In this document: positions 7,231 through 10,688 of the stretch, piece by piece
Position numbering within the stretch: position 1 is the stretch's first letter
Layout of the letters: each line of letters starts with the position of its first letter
Assembly: GCA_021835105.1 (NCBI GenBank)
Contig: JAKBQS010000027.1
Coordinates: forward strand, 1 to 10,688
DNA from: Microcaldota archaeon
GTDB taxonomy: Archaea; Micrarchaeota; Micrarchaeia; Micrarchaeales; CABMGC01
DNA length: 10,688 nt
Direction of reading: 5' to 3'
Notes under the pieces: generated by a model
Seen by the model: only the letters and a program-made list of their open reading frames with translations
Database searches by the model: none
Told to the model about the DNA's origin: nothing
Made by a program: the position numbers and the translations under genes

Positions 7231-9099
7231 CTATTTTTTGACTTGAAAGTCGGTGTTTATAGTGTCACCAGGCTGGCCTCCGTCTGGGCCCGGGCCTCCA
7301 TCTGGGCTTGGGCCTTGAGCCTGGGCCTGGCCATCGGGAGACTCTCCTGGACCACCGCCCTTGTACATGCTGGAGCCTATCTCCTGCAGCACGCTCTTCA
7401 GTTCGCTGAGCTTGCCTTCGATGCTCTCCGCATTATCAGTCTTTATTGCCTCTTTCAGGGCGTTGTTCGCATTCTCGACCTTTTCTATTACTTCCTTTGG
7501 AACCTTATCCTTAAATTCCTTTATTGTTCTCTCAGTAGTGTATACGGTGGCTTCAGCCTCATTCTTCATCTGTATCCGCTCTAGATCTTTCTTGTCCTGA
7601 TCCGCAGCTTCTTCCGCTTCCTTTATCTTTTTGTCGATTTCTTCCCTGCTCATCTTATTGGGCGCGGCAACTTTCATTGACTGCTCCTTGCCGGTAGCTT
7701 TGTCTTTTGCGCTCACATGCAGTATCCCGTTTGCGTCTATATCGAATGTTACTTCTATCTGTGGAGTGCCGCGCGGGGATGGAGGAAGACCGGTAAGCTG
7801 GAATTTACCAAGCTCTATGTTTGATTTGGCCATCGCACGCTCGCCTTGGAGTATGTTTATGTCAACAGCAGGCTGATTGTCCTCTGCGGTGGTGAAGATT
7901 TGCGTCTTCTTTACAGGTATCGTGGTGTTCCTCTCTATGAGTTTTGTCATTACTCCGCCGTAGGTCTCCAAGCCCAGCGAGAGCGGTGTCACGTCGAGGA
8001 GCACTATGTCTTTTACCTCGCCAGTTAGCACGCCTCCCTGTATGGCGGCGCCGAACGCCACTGCTTCCATCGGATCCACTCCGCGCTCTATCTTCTTCCC
8101 GAGGAGCTGCTCTACATATCTCTGCACTATTGGCATCCTTGTAGGTCCGCCAACTAGTATTATCTTGCTTATGTCATTAGGTTCAAGCTTCGCATCCTTG
8201 AGCGCCTGCATTACAGGCTTCGTTGTCTTTTCTACGATGCTGACCACAATATCCTCAAGCTTCGCCCTGGTCAGCGAGTATGTGAAGTGTATTGGCGCGT
8301 TGCCAGGCCCCATCGTGAGGAAGGGAAGGTTTATGTCGCTGCTCAGGACCGTTGAGAGCTCTATCTTTGCCTTCTCTGCAGCCTCTCTCAGGCGCTGCAT
8401 GGCTTGGTTGTCTTTCGAGATGTCAACGTTATGCTGCTTCTTTATCTCCCCTAGGAGGAAATTGACTATTGCGAAATCCATATCGGTACCTCCGAGCTGG
8501 GTATCGCCGCTTGTCGACTTTACCTCGAAGACACCGTTGCCGAATTCCATCACTGTGACATCGAGGGTTCCTCCCCCAAAGTCATATACAAGTATCTTCA
8601 TCTCCTTGGACTGCTTGTCAAGGCCGTATGCCAGTGAGGCTGCTGTAGGCTCGTTTACAAGCCTGACTACTTCAAGGCCTGCTATCTCACCCGCATCTTT
8701 TGTTGCCTGGCGCTGGTTATCATCGAAATACGCAGGCACTGTTATCACTGCCTGTTTTACCTCTTCGCCGAGGAAAGCTTCTGCATCCTTCTTTATCTTC
8801 TGGAGCACCATTGCGGATAATTCCTGCGGGGTATACTCCTTCCCGAATATCTTATACTTGTAGTTGGTTCCCATCTTTCTCTTGAATGCATTTACCGTAC
8901 CGTCCGGGTTTGCCACCGCCTGGCGCTTCGCGGGCTCACCTACAAGCCGCTGGCCGTCTTTGGTAAATGCTACGTAACTTGGGAATGACTTCCCATATAA
9001 TGACGTACCTTCGGAGCTCGGTATGAGCACCGGTCTGCCGCCTTCAAGAACTGAAGCTGCAGAGTTTGATGTTCCCAGATCTATTCCTATGATTTTCAT
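7231..9099 (-). CDS. dnaK: Chaperone protein DnaK (Hsp70)
   Basis: This 622-residue ATP-driven chaperone binds exposed hydrophobic segments of client proteins. The nucleotide-binding domain (about 1-360) has IDLGTSNS (6-13), the [11 protein letters not shown] block (149-159), the phosphate-2 loop DFGGGTLDV (173-181) and LVGGPTRMP (315-323). The conserved linker is VKDIVLLD (362-369). The substrate-binding domain and helical lid follow. It lacks the ~24-residue insert seen near residue 80 in proteobacterial DnaK, as in Gram-positive and archaeal forms. The C-terminus is an unusual Gly/Pro/Asp tail ending [13 protein letters not shown] 9099 is chosen because AGGTGA lies 4 nt upstream and [10 protein letters not shown] is the family start. 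An in-frame extension to 9132 would run into the insertion sequence. It forms an operon with dnaJ and, before the insertion, presumably with grpE. Confidence 0.97.
   Translation of the reverse strand: MKIIGIDLGTSNSAASVLEGGRPVLIPSSEGTSLYGKSFPSYVAFTKDGQRLVGEPAKRQAVANPDGTVNAFKRKMGTNYKYKIFGKEYTPQELSAMVLQKIKKDAEAFLGEEVKQAVITVPAYFDDNQRQATKDAGEIAGLEVVRLVNEPTAASLAYGLDKQSKEMKILVYDFGGGTLDVTVMEFGNGVFEVKSTSGDTQLGGTDMDFAIVNFLLGEIKKQHNVDISKDNQAMQRLREAAEKAKIELSTVLSSDINLPFLTMGPGNAPIHFTYSLTRAKLEDIVVSIVEKTTKPVMQALKDAKLEPNDISKIILVGGPTRMPIVQRYVEQLLGKKIERGVDPMEAVAFGAAIQGGVLTGEVKDIVLLDVTPLSLGLETYGGVMTKLIERNTTIPVKKTQIFTTAEDNQPAVDINILQGERAMAKSNIELGKFQLTGLPPSPRGTPQIEVTFDIDANGILHVSAKDKATGKEQSMKVAAPNKMSREEIDKKIKEAEEAADQDKKDLERIQMKNEAEATVYTTERTIKEFKDKVPKEVIEKVENANNALKEAIKTDNAESIEGKLSELKSVLQEIGSSMYKGGGPGESPDGQAQAQGPSPDGGPGPDGGQPGDTINTDFQVKK
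7264..7359 (-). repeat. Gly/Pro/Asp-rich low-complexity tail of DnaK
   Basis: This in-gene segment codes for DnaK residues 581-612, built from imperfect repeats of GPxPDGG and GPGE units with a QAQAQ stretch. The DNA shows matching imperfect GC-rich repeats such as TCTGGGC. It is probably disordered and is unlike the usual DnaK tail just before the end. Confidence 0.7.
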
Positions 9100-9103
9100 A
9101 TTT

Positions 9104-9109
9104 TCACCT
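9104..9109 (-). promoter_or_regulatory. Ribosome binding site that decides the dnaK start
   Basis: On the minus strand this reads AGGTGA, a good match to the complement of the archaeal 16S 3' end, 4 nt before ATG 9099. It supports the 622-residue DnaK rather than the longer frame. It also lies only 16 bp from the left-end hairpin of the insertion sequence. Confidence 0.7.
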
Positions 9110-9125
9110 AATCTCGACAAAGAAG

Positions 9126-9146
9126 CCCACACTCTTTAGAGGCGGG
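9126..9146 (+). repeat. Left-end hairpin of the insertion sequence
   Basis: The outer arm CCCAC (9126-9130) faces GCGGG (9142-9146) with one A-C mismatch. A9131 is bulged. The inner stem is CTC/GAG (9132-9134/9139-9141) with loop TTTA (9135-9138). Bulge position and loop match the right-end hairpin exactly, as expected for a Y1 transposase recognition hairpin. Confidence 0.8.
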
Positions 9147-9169
9147 ATGAATTGTCGAGCATAAGTATC

Positions 9170-9189
9170 ATATATCTTCCCGAATATAC
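9170..9189 (+). promoter_or_regulatory. AT-rich promoter candidate for tnpB (possibly bidirectional)
   Basis: ATATAT (9170-9175) and AATATAC (9183-9189) lie 17-36 nt before ATG 9206, about where an archaeal TATA box would sit for a leaderless or short-leader tnpB transcript. ATATAT is its own reverse complement, so it might also direct transcription toward dnaK with a leader of roughly 45 nt. This rests on spacing only. Confidence 0.3.
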
Positions 9190-9205
9190 GCATTTGGTTA
9201 GTAGC

Positions 9206-10426
9206 ATGAAACGGGCTATTCTTCTGCAGACTGATGGGATTACTACAAAGAAAGCCAGAATCCTCAAAGATTTCTCCATGAAGGCTACTTCCGAATTTAA
9301 CACACTCTGGGATGAAAGAAATTTCTGCAATACTTTCATGGACTTCCACAGAAAGACCTTTGCTGAATCCAAAAAGAGGACTGGATTCAACGTTCAGGTT
9401 TATGCTTCTCTGGAGCGTGCTGTTTGGAGGAGCAAAGGCAAGTCCAAAGGAATTACTCTCAAATTCAATGTTCCTCGCAATTGTAAGACTTTCAGCATGA
9501 CCATGCCATTTATAGAACTCGGAATTTATCCAAGAAATCGTGTCGCTGTGCCTATCAAGAAGAACCGCAACTTCCAGAGGTATTCTGACCTTCTTAAATT
9601 TGGATGGATATGCAAGACTTATGGACTGACTCCTGACTTGCAGATTGTTGCTTATCTTTCCAAAGATGATGTTGAATTGCCTTCTAGAAGGAATATTCTT
9701 GGAGTAGACGTGAACAGCAAATGCTTTGCTGTTTCTGTTATCTCTCCTGACGGAAAGGTTCTGCATCAGGATTACTTCGGAAAGGATATTTGGGTTAAGA
9801 GGAAGAAAATCTTTGAAAGAAAGTCTGTTTTGCAGGGTTATGCTGACACTGGAAGCGACTATGCCAAGAAGGCACTTAATAGGACTAAACGAAACGAGCA
9901 TAACTTTGTCAAGAACAGAATAGGTGAAGTTGTCAGGGATATTACTGAGATGGCTCTGCGATATGACGCTGATATTTCGATTGAGAACCTCAAGAGGTTC
10001 AGTCCAAAAGGAAAGAGGTTCAACCGTGAGGTCATGCGTATTCCTTTCTTTACTTTTAAGAAGAACCTTATTCAAAGGTGCTTTGACAAGAACGTTACGC
10101 TGAATACTGTCGATGCGTGGCATACAAGCAAGTTCTGTTCCCACTGCGGTGCTGTCGGGAAGGGACACAGTAGTAAGAATTATGCCCTCTTTGAATGCAA
10201 GGAATGCGGAGTTGTCGTGAACTCCGATAGGCAGGCAAGCCTCAATATTGCCATAAAATCCCTGTTGGAGCGGAGAGATACTACTAACCATAATACTCTC
10301 CAGATTTCCAATAGGAGAGTCCCCGTAAACGGGCTTATTCGTCCAGATGCGGTTGTTGAACCGATTGTTGCTGTGCGACATATTTCATCAACTTATGGAA
10401 AGCCCACAGGCTTTAGCCGTGGGTAG
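9206..10426 (+). CDS. tnpB: TnpB, RNA-guided nuclease of an IS200/IS605 element
   Basis: Read from ATG 9206 this is a 406-residue TnpB, the family ancestral to Cas12 that cuts DNA under the guidance of an RNA made from the element's right end. The N-terminal wedge/REC region is followed by a RuvC nuclease with D168 (ILGVDVNSK), E260 (ISIENLKRF) and D341 (NSDRQASLNIA). A zinc ribbon (C311-x2-C314, C331-x2-C334) is inserted before the last Asp. All catalytic residues are present, so the protein should be active. The final residues (KPTGFSRG) are encoded by the right-end hairpin and the stop lies just after it, a typical overlap. A TTG start at 9152 would add 18 residues but no clear RBS supports it. 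Codon use is foreign: Ile is ATT in 17 of 25 and ATA in 4, against 13 of 18 ATA in rpsB. Confidence 0.95.
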   Translation: MKRAILLQTDGITTKKARILKDFSMKATSEFNTLWDERNFCNTFMDFHRKTFAESKKRTGFNVQVYASLERAVWRSKGKSKGITLKFNVPRNCKTFSMTMPFIELGIYPRNRVAVPIKKNRNFQRYSDLLKFGWICKTYGLTPDLQIVAYLSKDDVELPSRRNILGVDVNSKCFAVSVISPDGKVLHQDYFGKDIWVKRKKIFERKSVLQGYADTGSDYAKKALNRTKRNEHNFVKNRIGEVVRDITEMALRYDADISIENLKRFSPKGKRFNREVMRIPFFTFKKNLIQRCFDKNVTLNTVDAWHTSKFCSHCGAVGKGHSSKNYALFECKECGVVVNSDRQASLNIAIKSLLERRDTTNHNTLQISNRRVPVNGLIRPDAVVEPIVAVRHISSTYGKPTGFSRG

Positions 10427-10430
10427 TTTA
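10230..10430 (+). ncRNA. Predicted omega RNA (guide RNA) overlapping the 3' end of tnpB
   Basis: In characterised IS200/IS605 elements the TnpB guide RNA is made from the 3' part of tnpB through the right end, with the guide taken from the sequence just beyond the element. Here the coding region after the last RuvC Asp (from about 10229) is a poorly conserved tail, and the right-end hairpin closes it. The guide would then start near 10427-10432 and run into the 3' end of grpE. Boundaries are approximate and no internal structure beyond the terminal hairpin was verified. Confidence 0.4.
10403..10423 (+). repeat. Right-end hairpin of the insertion sequence
   Basis: The outer stem CCCAC/GTGGG (10403-10407/10419-10423) is perfect. 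A10408 is bulged. The inner stem is GGC/GCC (10409-10411/10416-10418) with loop TTTA (10412-10415). This is the familiar right-end structure of many IS605/IS1341 elements and is followed by TAGTTT. It also encodes the TnpB C-terminus. Confidence 0.85.
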
Positions 10431-10431
10431 C

Positions 10432-10688
10432 CTATTTATCGTCTTTTCTTGATTCCTGTTTTTTCGATACGATTACTGAAGCGGGACGTATCATTATGCC
10501 GTTGAACATGTAGCCTTTCCGCACGACCTCTAGTATCTTCCCGTCTTCCTCTTCAGACTCGCGTGCCATGAGTATCTCGTGCTTGTACGGATCTGAACTG
10601 CCCTCCGCTGTTATCTCCTGCAAGCCGGCGCCCTTAAGCGCACTCACGAAGTTTGAGAATATCAGTTCCATGCCTCTGTCCGTCTCTC
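10432..10688 (-). CDS. grpE: Nucleotide exchange factor GrpE (C-terminal part, cut by window edge)
   Basis: The last 84 codons are visible and the frame is open to the window edge, so the internal Met at 10671 is not the start. GrpE releases ADP from DnaK and so resets its client-binding cycle. The C-terminal beta domain is recognised from HEILMARESEEEDGKILEVV followed by RKGYMFNGIMIRPASVIVSK, the conserved GY...RPA.V ending of the family. Upstream residues (ETDRGMELIFSNFVSALKGAGL) fit the end of the long helix region. The stop at 10432-10434 is only 5 nt from the tnpB stop on the other strand. dnaK and dnaJ follow in the direction of transcription, beyond the insertion sequence. Confidence 0.93.
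   Translation of the reverse strand, partial: ETDRGMELIFSNFVSALKGAGLQEITAEGSSDPYKHEILMARESEEEDGKILEVVRKGYMFNGIMIRPASVIVSKKQESRKDDK

Larger units (their letters stand above)
9110..10431 (+). mobile_element. IS200/IS605-type insertion sequence carrying only tnpB
   Basis: An intact tnpB is bracketed by two same-orientation hairpins of identical design (9126-9146 and 10403-10423), each preceded by a similar AAG flank. These are the subterminal palindromes of the IS200/IS605 family, which moves as single-stranded DNA without terminal inverted repeats or target duplication. There is no tnpA (Y1 transposase) gene, so movement would need a transposase supplied in trans. The exact ends cannot be fixed from one copy. 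The limits given are the spacer between the dnaK ribosome binding site and the grpE stop, so they are outer bounds. The element splits a grpE-dnaK-dnaJ cluster without breaking any reading frame. Confidence 0.85.

Noticed and set aside
8006..8863. 285-codon open frame antisense to dnaK
   Set aside because: A shadow of the conserved DnaK coding sequence; the Ser-rich translation has no recognisable motif.
9099..9132. N-terminal extension of DnaK ([11 protein letters not shown])
   Set aside because: It would start inside the insertion-sequence hairpin, while ATG 9099 has a good ribosome binding site and the family-standard [10 protein letters not shown] start.
9104..10381. Long 425-codon open frame on the minus strand across tnpB
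   Set aside because: It is antisense to a clear TnpB with all catalytic residues. The translation shows no domain and only mirrors the codon bias of tnpB. Its length is striking but not evidence of a gene.
1..10688. CRISPR array, rRNA or second tRNA
   Set aside because: No regularly spaced direct repeats, rRNA stretches or further cloverleaf were seen on reading both strands.

Overview
The window comes from an archaeon, probably a small-genome DPANN lineage such as Micrarchaeota. The archaeal evidence is direct. It carries a minichromosome maintenance (MCM) replicative helicase, an archaeal-type ribosomal protein uS2, a presenilin-like membrane protease, a class III (type IV pilin-like) signal segment, and a tRNA whose T arm is split by two bulge-helix-bulge introns. 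The lineage is an inference from three things: the pilin-like N-terminus, the short bacterial-style MetRS, and the ATA/AGG-rich codon use. No species can be named.

Layout. Positions 1-67 hold nothing firm. A tRNA gene lies at 68-177 (anticodon AGG by position, Pro-like). Its T loop reads normally only after a 17-nt intron (53/54) and a 19-nt intron (59/60) are removed. rpsB (uS2) and a small pilin-like secreted or membrane-anchored protein follow on the plus strand. metG (methionyl-tRNA synthetase) is on the minus strand. It shares a 97-bp divergent promoter region with mcm. mcm is followed on the same strand by an A22-family presenilin-like intramembrane aspartyl protease with no ordinary start codon at a sensible place. 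That gene converges with dnaJ, and the two stop codons overlap in a CTAG.

From about 6095 to the right edge, the minus strand carries the chaperone cluster grpE-dnaK-dnaJ (transcribed right to left; grpE is cut by the window edge). An IS200/IS605-type element is inserted between the grpE stop and the dnaK ribosome binding site. It carries only tnpB, on the plus strand, against the operon. Both ends carry a hairpin of the same design: a 5-position outer stem, one bulged A, a 3-bp inner stem and a TTTA loop. TnpB keeps its RuvC Asp-Glu-Asp triad and its four-Cys zinc ribbon. Its codon use differs sharply from the host genes, so it looks like a recent arrival.

Functional picture: translation (tRNA, uS2, MetRS), DNA replication (MCM), membrane proteolysis (presenilin homologue), protein folding (GrpE, DnaK, DnaJ), and one RNA-guided-nuclease-bearing insertion that now separates grpE from dnaK.
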